Part shown: positions 21,564-28,416 of the stretch, piece by piece | Numbering within the stretch: position 1 is the stretch's first letter | How the letters are laid out: each line of letters starts with the position of its first letter | Virus record (IMG/VR): IMGVR_UViG_3300022690_000232 | Span: 1-28,416 of that record | Source of the DNA: a virus | Reading direction: 5' to 3' (one strand) | Length of the DNA stretch: 28,416 bases | Position numbers and translations under genes: made by a program | Notes under the pieces: model-generated | Database searches by the model: none | The model's input: the letters and a program-made list of their open reading frames with translations, nothing else | Told to the model about the DNA's origin: nothing

Positions 21564-23109
21564 TATTGATATTAAATACGTCAAAAACCTACATCCGATA
21601 TTCACCAAACCAAAAAGAATAAAAATAATAGTTGGAGGTCGTGGATCAACAAAGTCTACGGGCGTTGCTGATTTGGTCGCTGCTAAAATATCTAATGGCG
21701 AGCTTATATGTTGCGCAAGGGAGAATCAGAACTCCATTGAAGAGTCTGTTCATAGAACGATACTAGATGAAATAAGCCGGTTAAAAATGGCAGGCTTCGA
21801 AGATACCAAAACCTCAATTACTCACACTAGCGGAGGTAGAACATTCTATCGCGGACTAGCCAGGAATATAACCTCTTTAAAATCCACACTGTCAGGCGTC
21901 GATCTCCTTTGGATTGAAGAGGGTGAGGATATATCAGCCAATACATTAAGGGTATTAACTGCATCTGTTCGACTGAATGCAGAAGATACTGAAAAGCTTT
22001 TAAACGGTAATAAACTGGAATCACAAGCGCAACTAGATGAGTTGCTCGAGGAGTCTGGCTTTAAAATGCCTGAAATAATAATCACAATGAACAGGGGGCG
22101 AAGAGACGGAGCTGTTGCAAAGAAATGGCTAATCAGGGCAGAGAAAGAGCTTAAGCGTTGTGGCTACTATGAAGATGATAATATCATGGTTGTTGAGATG
22201 AACTATACCGACATGCCTAAGTCATGGTTTATTGCATCAGGGTTAGAAGTGGAACGACTTGATGATAAAGAAAGGTTATCTACAGCAGAGTACGATCACA
22301 AGTGGAAGGGTCATTATATGGACGAGGTAGAGAACTCTATAATTAAAGGCGAATGGTTTGATGCTTGTATTGATGCGCATAAACTCGAAAGATTAAAGAA
22401 AGCGTTTGAGCCTCACGGATGCAAGATAGCAGTACACGATCCCTTTAATGATGGTGATGATGCAGGTGGTTACGTATTAAAGCATGGCTCTATAATTAAA
22501 AAGGTTAGATCTAAAACCACAGGCGCGATAGATGAGACTTGTGATTGGGCAACTGACCACGCGATAAATGATGGTGCCGATTGGTTCGTTTGGGATGAGG
22601 ACGGAATGGGCACAGGTTTGAAGCGTCAAATTTCTGACAACTTCAAAGGAACTAAGATTAATTATCATGGATTTAGAGGCGGCCTATCTGGCAAAGGGCA
22701 AGATGATGCAGAAAAGATTTATCAAAAACTAGAAGATGATAAGGACAGGAAGCCTAAAACATACAAAGAAACGTTCCTTAACAACCGGTCACAATACTAT
22801 ATTAGGTTAGCTGACTTGATGTTCAATACTTACAAGTGCGTTGTCAGGGGTGATTATATAGACCCTGATGAAATGATCAGCTTTGACAGTGAAGGTATAG
22901 AAAATATATTAGATTTAAGGTCGCAGTTAACCAGAATACCAAGAGTTCCGAACGGTAAAGGTTTACAGCAGATAATGAATAAAAAGGAAATGAAATCAAA
23001 TAAGATAGATTCACCTAACGAGGGCGATTGTATAATGATGGCGCTATTTAAGCCGCCAATCAAAAAGAAACGCAAGGCTTTAACTTATGGGAAGTCTAAT
23101 ATTGTTTAA
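21556..23109 (+). CDS. terL: Terminase large subunit
   Basis: 517 residues. Walker A GGRGSTKS at 27-34, Walker B LLWIEEGE at 117-124, and a nuclease domain with acidic residues at HDP (Asp295) and WDEDGMG (about 346-352). It powers DNA translocation into the prohead and cuts the concatemer. Length is in the usual range for TerL. The stop shares TTAA (23106-23109) with the stop of a minus-strand gene running the other way. Confidence 0.9.
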   Translation: MTSIDIKYVKNLHPIFTKPKRIKIIVGGRGSTKSTGVADLVAAKISNGELICCARENQNSIEESVHRTILDEISRLKMAGFEDTKTSITHTSGGRTFYRGLARNITSLKSTLSGVDLLWIEEGEDISANTLRVLTASVRLNAEDTEKLLNGNKLESQAQLDELLEESGFKMPEIIITMNRGRRDGAVAKKWLIRAEKELKRCGYYEDDNIMVVEMNYTDMPKSWFIASGLEVERLDDKERLSTAEYDHKWKGHYMDEVENSIIKGEWFDACIDAHKLERLKKAFEPHGCKIAVHDPFNDGDDAGGYVLKHGSIIKKVRSKTTGAIDETCDWATDHAINDGADWFVWDEDGMGTGLKRQISDNFKGTKINYHGFRGGLSGKGQDDAEKIYQKLEDDKDRKPKTYKETFLNNRSQYYIRLADLMFNTYKCVVRGDYIDPDEMISFDSEGIENILDLRSQLTRIPRVPNGKGLQQIMNKKEMKSNKIDSPNEGDCIMMALFKPPIKKKRKALTYGKSNIV

Positions 23110-23216
23110 CTTACTATTACTAAGTACAATTCATAACAACTACCAGCAAGAAATAACAAGGCAGTTGCGCCCCATATAATGCATATTACCTTAAGTGAAT
23201 CTATGAGTTTAATCAT
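23106..23216 (-). CDS. 36-residue membrane peptide
   Basis: MIKLIDSLKVICIIWGATAL and LLFLAGSCYELYLVIVS: one strong span. GAGGT lies 7-8 bases before the ATG and the preceding gene's TGA ends one base before it. Last gene of the reverse cassette; its TAA overlaps that of terL. Role unknown. Confidence 0.6.
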   Translation of the reverse strand: MIKLIDSLKVICIIWGATALLFLAGSCYELYLVIVS

Positions 23217-23217
23217 A

Positions 23218-23391
23218 TCAATACCTCGTTGACGGACTCTTGCCCGTAGTGTTGCCAAAGCAGCGAGGAGCAGACAATTGCTTAACTGCCTTGCTACCAC
23301 ACTCGCAGTCTATTTGTTTAGTATCACGCTCTACTAGTGGCTGATATCTACGCTGACAAGAACCGCAACGGAAATTAAGCAGTATTTTCAT
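23218..23391 (-). CDS. FmdB-like zinc-ribbon protein (57 aa)
   Basis: Begins MKILLNFRCGSCQRRYQPLV. CGSC and CECG pairs, followed by K-A-V-K-Q-L-S-A-P, match the FmdB-type zinc ribbon in short phage and bacterial proteins. GGAGGGG is upstream of the ATG. Function of this family is not established; the phage forms are probably small regulators. It overlaps the upstream gene by 17 bases. Confidence 0.65.
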   Translation of the reverse strand: MKILLNFRCGSCQRRYQPLVERDTKQIDCECGSKAVKQLSAPRCFGNTTGKSPSTRY

Positions 23392-23548
23392 CACTAAGCC
23401 CCTCCCATTTAACCGATATAGCATTATAAAAAGAATAGAACATCTCTCCATATGAATAAAAACAAGCATACCCTTCGACTATTTCTTGTTGCTGAGCCTC
23501 GAATTCAAACTCATTACCATCAGATGAAATTACTTTGTATTTATTCAT
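23375..23548 (-). CDS. 57-residue acidic hypothetical protein
   Basis: MNKYKVISSDGNEFEFEAQQ, then aromatic-rich YACFYSYGEMFYSFY. It overlaps the upstream gene by ATGA and the zinc-ribbon gene at its 3' end. It looks beta-rich. No domain recognised. Confidence 0.6.
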   Translation of the reverse strand: MNKYKVISSDGNEFEFEAQQQEIVEGYACFYSYGEMFYSFYNAISVKWEGLSDENTA

Positions 23549-23985
23549 TTTAATTTATCCTTTCCTGTAAAAAGCATCATCTCTCTTAATTCGCCTTCTT
23601 GCTCTGTTGTAACGGAAATATCAGTACCTTTCCAGTTACCCATGAATATACTTTTCTTCTTAGTTAGTTTGTTAGCATCTTCAAGTAGCCCTGATACGAC
23701 TCTTTTTAGTCTAATACTCTCTTTATACAGCTCTTCGTTATATGTATTTGTTTCTTTTATGGTCTTATGTAGCCTCACAACCTCATCAGTATAATCATCT
23801 GACAATATATCAAAAGGCTTCTTGGTTACTTTGTAATCATTAATAACCTCTACGTCATCAATATTATCAACAGGAATTAAAGAGCTATCGCCTTTATATA
23901 AAACCCCTTTGATAAATACCTTTTGCGTTTCTTTAATGTCAAACCCCGAAGCCTCTATAAAAACTCTTAATAGTTTATCGTTCAT
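23545..23985 (-). CDS. Hypothetical protein with coiled-coil stretch (146 aa)
   Basis: 146 residues: a beta-leaning N-terminal half (MNDKLLRVFIEASGFDIKET to DVEVINDYKV) and a helical centre (VVRLHKTIKETNTYNEELYK, then ESIRLKRVVSGLLEDANKL). The latter could be a coiled coil. It ends with a basic tail. It overlaps the next gene by ATGA and follows the regulator gene. No family recognised. Confidence 0.6.
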   Translation of the reverse strand: MNDKLLRVFIEASGFDIKETQKVFIKGVLYKGDSSLIPVDNIDDVEVINDYKVTKKPFDILSDDYTDEVVRLHKTIKETNTYNEELYKESIRLKRVVSGLLEDANKLTKKKSIFMGNWKGTDISVTTEQEGELREMMLFTGKDKLK

Positions 23986-23986
23986 T

Positions 23987-24148
23987 TTATTTAGCCTCTA
24001 ATTCATTTATAAGCCTATTAAGCATGTCAGTAAGGTAGTTATCAGCTTTCTCATATCTGCGGTAAGTACTAAGGCTAATACCTATTTTTTTCAAGAACTC
24101 AGTTAGATTATAGCCTTTAGCTTTTATTCTTCGCGTTGTATCATTCAT
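23987..24148 (-). CDS. Small helix-turn-helix regulator, Cro/XRE-like
   Basis: 53 residues from ATG 24148, with AGGGG upstream; the frame continues to a more distant ATG at 24172 but this start has the ribosome site. MNDTTRRIKAKGYNLTEFLK, then KIGISLSTYRRYEK gives a turn and recognition helix, followed by a C-terminal helix. The size suits a Cro- or arbiter-type repressor of its own cassette and perhaps of the portal operon. Three half-site-like copies of TGACACTATA lie in the divergent region just upstream. Confidence 0.65.
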   Translation of the reverse strand: MNDTTRRIKAKGYNLTEFLKKIGISLSTYRRYEKADNYLTDMLNRLINELEAK

Positions 24149-24173
24149 ATAAACCCCTGTATTTGATATCATC

Positions 24174-24213
24174 TGACACTATATTAACATCGTTTGACAC
24201 TATAGCAATAGTG
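24174..24213. promoter_or_regulatory. Repeated operator sites in the regulator/portal divergent region
   Basis: TGACACTATA occurs at 24174-24183 and again at 24195-24204, 21 bases apart, which is two helical turns. The second copy is part of a 6+4+6 palindrome (CACTAT-AGCA-ATAGTG, 24198-24213). Likely binding sites for the HTH regulator at 23987-24148, covering promoters in both directions. Confidence 0.6.
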
Positions 24214-24216
24214 ATT

Positions 24217-24244
24217 TTGAATTAAGGTTAAACAGTGGTAAAAT
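24217..24244 (+). promoter_or_regulatory. Promoter for the portal operon
   Basis: TTGAAT (24217-24222), a 16-base spacer and TAAAAT (24239-24244) with TGG ahead, an extended -10. It lies 26 bases before the portal ATG at 24271 and next to the operator repeats. Confidence 0.65.
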
Positions 24245-24270
24245 ATGTAAATCAATTCAAAGGAATCCTT

Positions 24271-26346
24271 ATGGCAAAAATGACAGATAGTGAATTAGTA
24301 TCGTTGTTATCTGCTGCTGAAAATGACGCGGCAATATATAACGGTGAATTCATGGCTGAAAACACCAAGTATTTAAAAGGCTATCTAGCATTAAAGAGTG
24401 GTGACTTTGCCGCCGTTGCTGACCAATCAAGCGTAGTCTCAACAGACATAGCTGATGTGGTCGAGGCTGATATGCCGGCACTAGCTCGAATCTTCTTAGG
24501 TTCAGGCGATGTAGTTTCCTTTGTTCCTAATACTGATAATGATATCGAGATACAAGAAGCGGAAGAAAAAACCAAGTATGTAAATTGGATCATCCGTAAT
24601 CAGCCTGATTCATTCATGACCATACATAACTGGATGAAAGACGCTGAGATTCAAAAGAATGGAGTAGTTAAGTATTTCATTGAAGAACAAAAAGAAGTTG
24701 AAGAGGTTGAATATACCGGTGTTGATCGCAATGAACTCCAGGCAATAGTTGAAAGCTTGCAAGGTAGTGATGTCGATAAGATTAAGGTCGAAGCAACCGA
24801 GCGGTCAGAAGATAATGAAGATGGCTCAATTGATATTAAATTTCGCGTTACCAAGACAGAAAAGAAAGTCGTTATTGTTAACGTCCCCCCTGAAACATTC
24901 CTTATTACTAGAAACGCAACCAGTTTAAATGATGCTGAGTTAGTCGGTGATAGAGTTAGAAAAACACGTGGCGAGTTATTATCAGAGGGTTTTAGTAAAG
25001 ACTTAATTAATCAATTAGCCTCAGTAGATAGAGAAGATAACCGCAATTCTAATTTACAATCTGTTCGTGACCGTGACCAAGGCGGCGCAGATGTTGACAC
25101 ACATATTAATGAATGGGCGAGCGAGTTCGTAGATATATCCGACTTATACGTCAAGATTGATTATGATGGAGATGGCATCGCAGAGCGCAGGCACGTCATG
25201 ATATCTGGTAATAGGGTGTTGATTAACGAATCATTCAATCATGTTCCCTACGCCTCACTATCTGCAATCCTAATGCCTCATAAAGCCATTGGCCGTAGTC
25301 GTGCTGAAATAACTTACGAAACACAAAGGCAGCAAACGTTTTTAGCTCGTGGTATTAACGATAATATTCGTGCCGTATTACGCCCTAGACACATAGTGCA
25401 TCCTGATGTTGACCTAGATGATATGTTGACCATTAGAGATAATGGCATCATACGAATGGAGGATGATACTAAGATAGTTCCGCAGAACGCTGTCATGGCT
25501 TTGGTTACTCCTTATATTGGTGACAGGGCATTACAAGTTGTTCAGTATGTAGACCAAAAGAGAGCACAAACAACGGGCGCTTTACTTGCTAATCAGGGCT
25601 TAGATGCTGACAAGTTAATGCGTGAAACTGCTACTAGGTTTAACGGTGTTCAAGATGAAGGTGCGGCTAAGTTAGAATTAATCGCTCGTAACTATGCAGA
25701 GACAGGCTTCCGTAAATTATACGAAGGTATAGCGTGGTTAGTATCAAGGTTTCAAGATACTCAAACAGAGTTCAGAGTTTTAGGTAAGGCGTTAACCGTC
25801 AATCCTAAGTCATGGAAGTATAGCCACAATATCGAGTCTAAAGTTGGGTTAGGTGCTGGCAGTAACGAACAGTTGGTTGAAGCTCGCCAAGGCTTGTATC
25901 AAATACAGCAACAGCTTAAGGTTAGTGGCTCCAAAATAGTCGATGAAGAGGGTATCTATAACAACCTCACATCGTTAACTGATGGCCTTGGCTTTAGTCG
26001 TAGTGAGAGATTATTTAATAACCCTGCTGAGCCTGATGAAAACTTACGTTCAGACAATGAACAACTCAATCAAATGGTTCTACAGATGCAAGAAGCTATG
26101 CAAGCACAGTCTGAACAGATTAGACAGTTACAAGCATTGTCAGAAGTTGAGATAATCAAGGCTCAATCCAAAGGTCAAGCTGATGATAAGAAAGCGGCAT
26201 TAGGTATCGCACAGCTTAACGAGAAGGCGAGAGAATTTGATATAAGTACCGGCCAAGATGCTAATCAGAACCAGCAGAAGACAGCTTTAGAATTAACCAA
26301 GTTAGAAGTTGATAGCGGTCAAGACATCCCAGGAGCTTTAGTTTAA
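24271..26346 (+). CDS. Portal protein
   Basis: 691 residues from ATG 24271, with AAAGGA upstream; GTG 24235 in the same frame overlaps the promoter -10 and is rejected. The centre has the mixed alpha/beta pattern of podovirus-type portals (DIEIQEAEEKTKYVNWIIRN; VNVPPETFLITRNATSLNDA), then IDYDGDGIAERRHVMISGNR, and a long helical crown with Q/E-rich coiled coil at about 595-690. The large size is typical of portals with SU10-type capsids. It forms the ring through which DNA enters and leaves. It sits after the reverse cassette and before scaffold and capsid. Confidence 0.85.
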   Translation: MAKMTDSELVSLLSAAENDAAIYNGEFMAENTKYLKGYLALKSGDFAAVADQSSVVSTDIADVVEADMPALARIFLGSGDVVSFVPNTDNDIEIQEAEEKTKYVNWIIRNQPDSFMTIHNWMKDAEIQKNGVVKYFIEEQKEVEEVEYTGVDRNELQAIVESLQGSDVDKIKVEATERSEDNEDGSIDIKFRVTKTEKKVVIVNVPPETFLITRNATSLNDAELVGDRVRKTRGELLSEGFSKDLINQLASVDREDNRNSNLQSVRDRDQGGADVDTHINEWASEFVDISDLYVKIDYDGDGIAERRHVMISGNRVLINESFNHVPYASLSAILMPHKAIGRSRAEITYETQRQQTFLARGINDNIRAVLRPRHIVHPDVDLDDMLTIRDNGIIRMEDDTKIVPQNAVMALVTPYIGDRALQVVQYVDQKRAQTTGALLANQGLDADKLMRETATRFNGVQDEGAAKLELIARNYAETGFRKLYEGIAWLVSRFQDTQTEFRVLGKALTVNPKSWKYSHNIESKVGLGAGSNEQLVEARQGLYQIQQQLKVSGSKIVDEEGIYNNLTSLTDGLGFSRSERLFNNPAEPDENLRSDNEQLNQMVLQMQEAMQAQSEQIRQLQALSEVEIIKAQSKGQADDKKAALGIAQLNEKAREFDISTGQDANQNQQKTALELTKLEVDSGQDIPGALV

Positions 26347-26633
26347 TGCAAAGTGAAATTGATTTAAAAAATACAATCCAAAAAGCTCAACGTGCTGATC
26401 AGTTACTTAATGATCCACTTATCCAAGAGTTTATTATTTCTTTACGTGGAGACTTATTGAATAAGTTTGAAAGCACAGGCTTAGAAGATGAAAAAGAAAG
26501 ATTAGCAGCATGGCATCAATCACAAGTATTAAATAAGTTTTTAGAAAAGTTCACCAGAACGATTAGAGATGGTAAGAACGCTAAGCTTTCACTAATGGAA
26601 AAGGCAAAGATTAAACTAGCAAATGTAATTTAA
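26346..26633 (+). CDS. Small helical head-region protein
   Basis: 95 residues: MQSEIDLKNTIQKAQRADQL and LIQEFIISLRGDLLNKFEST, helical throughout. Start overlaps the portal stop as TAATG. A short helical gene between portal and scaffold is common in this phage type; the role is unknown, perhaps assembly. Confidence 0.65.
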   Translation: MQSEIDLKNTIQKAQRADQLLNDPLIQEFIISLRGDLLNKFESTGLEDEKERLAAWHQSQVLNKFLEKFTRTIRDGKNAKLSLMEKAKIKLANVI

Positions 26634-26659
26634 CCGTCAACAACCTTTAAGGACTGACA

Positions 26660-27619
26660 ATGCAAACAGCAGAGCAAGAATTTTTACAAAGAATTAGTAT
26701 TAGCCGAGGCAATGCGGAGCCTGAGAAATCAGCGCCAACCGAGAATACCGAAGCTGTTAATGTGTCGGAAGATGCACCAATTGAAGATGTAGTTGAAACA
26801 GGAGCGCAAGCAAGTGAAGAAGTTACAACGGAAGTTGAAGAATCAGCAACAGAAGAAGAAACTCAAAGCGAGGAAACAGAACTTTTTTACTACGATATTG
26901 ATGGTGAAGAAGTAAGCTCAGACCAGCTTAAGGAGTGGAAATCTAATGGCTTAATGCAAGCTGATTATACTCGTAAAACACAAGGTCACGCGGAAACCGT
27001 AAAAGCTTTCAACGTAAAGGAAGAGGCTTTTGATAAAGATGCATCTAAACTTTCAGGGCAACTACTAACACTAGAAGCAATGATTGCAGAGGATGAACTA
27101 TCTAGCGAGGCGCTTACTGAATTACGAGAGTGCGACCCAGAGCAGTACATTGAACATATTGAAAAGCAGAGCAAGCGAAAGGACTTCTTAAAAGAAGCTA
27201 AATCAAACGCCGCTCCCAAATCAACTGTTAATGTACAAGAAGAACAAGCCAAGTTAATCAAAGCCAATCCTGATTGGATAAGCAACGGCAAAGCAACGGC
27301 GGCATATACAAATGATATGAGTGCCCTCGATAGTTATTATACTGATAACGGCTTTACCCAGGCGCAAGTTGATGCGGTTAACGGCAACGCTTTAATAGCT
27401 CAAGCAGTCATACAGGCAGCAAGAGCTAGCAAGTTAGGTAAAACTAACGCAGCAATTGACAAGCGTGTTCGTAAAGCTCCGGTAAGTACAAGGCCAAAAG
27501 CGCAAGCAGGCAATAAGCAGCATGACGAAATTAAAAAACTTGAAGCAGAACTCAAAAGAACAGGTGATGCTCAGTTATTCGTCAAGCTACGAAAACTTAA
27601 ACGACAACTTAACAACTAA
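26660..27619 (+). CDS. Scaffolding protein
   Basis: 319 residues. Acidic N-terminal region (many E, T, S and V to about 75), then FYYDIDGEEVSSDQLKEW, a helical middle and a strongly basic helical end (KKLEAELKRTGDAQLFVKLR, then KLKRQLNN). Acidic body plus basic C-terminal helix is the usual scaffold plan. Directly before the major capsid gene. The Y-D-I-D-G-x-E motif is often seen at this point in phage scaffold genes. Confidence 0.75.
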   Translation: MQTAEQEFLQRISISRGNAEPEKSAPTENTEAVNVSEDAPIEDVVETGAQASEEVTTEVEESATEEETQSEETELFYYDIDGEEVSSDQLKEWKSNGLMQADYTRKTQGHAETVKAFNVKEEAFDKDASKLSGQLLTLEAMIAEDELSSEALTELRECDPEQYIEHIEKQSKRKDFLKEAKSNAAPKSTVNVQEEQAKLIKANPDWISNGKATAAYTNDMSALDSYYTDNGFTQAQVDAVNGNALIAQAVIQAARASKLGKTNAAIDKRVRKAPVSTRPKAQAGNKQHDEIKKLEAELKRTGDAQLFVKLRKLKRQLNN

Positions 27620-27630
27620 AGAGAATTATT

Positions 27631-28416
27631 ATGACTACACCTACAGATACGGTAAGCACATATGACGCGATCGGTAATCGCGAAGATTTATCAAATATTA
27701 TTTATGATATTTCACCCACACAAACCCCGTTTATTTCTATGATTTCACATGTAGAGGCAACAGCAACCAATCACGAATGGCAAACAGATAGCTTGGCAAC
27801 TGCTAGCGCATCTAATGCTGTGATTGAAGGTGAAGATGCAACAACTACCGCAGCAATCCCAACGGTGCGCTTAGGTAACATCACACAGATCAGCGACAAG
27901 GTTCCTCGTGTTACACGGACGCAGCGTCAAATTGATAGCGCTGGTCGTGGTGATGAAATGGATTATCAAATCATGAAGATGGCTAAAGAGCTTAAACGTG
28001 ATATGGAATCCGCTTTGCTTGCCAATAACGCTAAAGTAGTTGGCTCAGAGTCTACAGCTCGTGAGTTAGCAGGTATTGAATCATGGCTAGCTACTAACAC
28101 CGATTTAGGCGAAACTGGTACAGCCCCTACTGGTGATGGTACTGATGCACGTGGCACCGGAACGCCTCGTTCATTTGCTGAGTCTCAATTGCAAGGTGTA
28201 TTGGCATCTATTTGGGATGAGGGCGGAGAGCCTGATACTATTATGGTTGGCTCAACTATCAAGCAAGCAATGTCAGGTTTGGTTAACGGTGGCGCAACCG
28301 GTACAGCCCAACGTATTGTTGATGGTAGTGCCAAGACAGTTACAGCTGCAATTGATATTTATGTATCAGATTTTGGTTCGCTCGCTGTTATCCCTAACCG
28401 CTTTCAGGTTCAGGAT
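27631..28416 (+). CDS. Major capsid protein, SU10-type (3' end outside window)
   Basis: 262 codons are visible, open to the window end. MTTPTDTVSTYDAIGNREDL, then SPTQTPFISMI, EGEDATTTAAIPTVRLGNIT and SDKVPRVTRTQRQIDSAGRG match the SU10-like (DUF5309) major capsid family, an HK97-fold group found in many podoviruses and siphoviruses. GAGAA lies before the ATG and the scaffold is 11 bases upstream. Confidence 0.85.
   Translation, partial: MTTPTDTVSTYDAIGNREDLSNIIYDISPTQTPFISMISHVEATATNHEWQTDSLATASASNAVIEGEDATTTAAIPTVRLGNITQISDKVPRVTRTQRQIDSAGRGDEMDYQIMKMAKELKRDMESALLANNAKVVGSESTARELAGIESWLATNTDLGETGTAPTGDGTDARGTGTPRSFAESQLQGVLASIWDEGGEPDTIMVGSTIKQAMSGLVNGGATGTAQRIVDGSAKTVTAAIDIYVSDFGSLAVIPNRFQVQD

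Noticed and set aside
24235-24270. GTG 24235 as the portal start
   Set aside because: It has no ribosome site and overlaps the predicted -10; ATG 24271 has AAAGGA well placed.
1-28416. CRISPR array, insertion sequence or integrase
   Set aside because: No regularly spaced repeats, transposase or recombinase motifs were seen.

Overview
The window is part of a double-stranded DNA tailed-phage genome, probably a podovirus-like phage. It holds a terminase pair, portal, a probable scaffold, an SU10-type major capsid protein, a beta-helix tailspike preceded by a large probable ejection protein, a lysis set and many tiny early genes. The AT-rich sequence and the protein types suggest a marine gammaproteobacterial host (for example Pseudoalteromonas, Colwellia, Shewanella or Vibrio relatives); this is inference. 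No integrase, DNA polymerase, replicative helicase, tRNA or CRISPR array is visible, so neither lifestyle nor replication mode can be settled from this window.

Layout. (1) 1-3717, plus strand: end of the structural operon (internal virion protein, tailspike), closed by a terminator. (2) 3753-7301, minus strand: a compact operon of about 12 mostly very small genes running from a membrane protein to an endolysin and a lipoprotein. Beyond its terminator lies a 3' remnant of a second, diverged endolysin gene. (3) 7430-8156, plus strand: a short holin unit. (4) 8219-9788, minus strand: a possible ribbon-helix-helix/DnaT-like protein, a DNA methyltransferase and two small genes behind a strong sigma70-type promoter. 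(5) 9999-13435, plus strand: about a dozen small accessory genes, including a Lar-like zinc ribbon, interrupted by a 536-base gene-free stretch containing a long hairpin followed by T6. (6) 13486-14539, minus strand: four small genes. (7) 14665-21068, plus strand: recombination genes (ERF annealase, SSB-like protein, NinG), a second holin candidate, two large probable virion proteins and a terminator. (8) 21192-23109, plus strand: terminase small and large subunits. (9) 23106-24148, minus strand: a five-gene cassette led by a small HTH regulator, lying between terL and portal. (10) 24271-28416, plus strand: portal, small protein, scaffold and the start of the major capsid gene, cut by the window end.

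How it works together. The genome is built from short divergent and convergent transcription units. Divergent nodes lie near 7.35, 9.85, 14.6 and 24.2 kb, and hairpin terminators sit at three of the convergent junctions (3.7-3.9, 8.2 and 13.4 kb). Several promoters look alike: a TTGA-type -35, a spacer of about 16 bases and an extended TGn -10. Within units, genes overlap by ATGA, GTGA or TAATG, which indicates translational coupling. The ERF/SSB/NinG set points to recombination by single-strand annealing, and the methyltransferase and Lar-like protein are candidate anti-restriction factors. Lysis functions are scattered: endolysin, two holin candidates and several single-span membrane peptides lie in different units.
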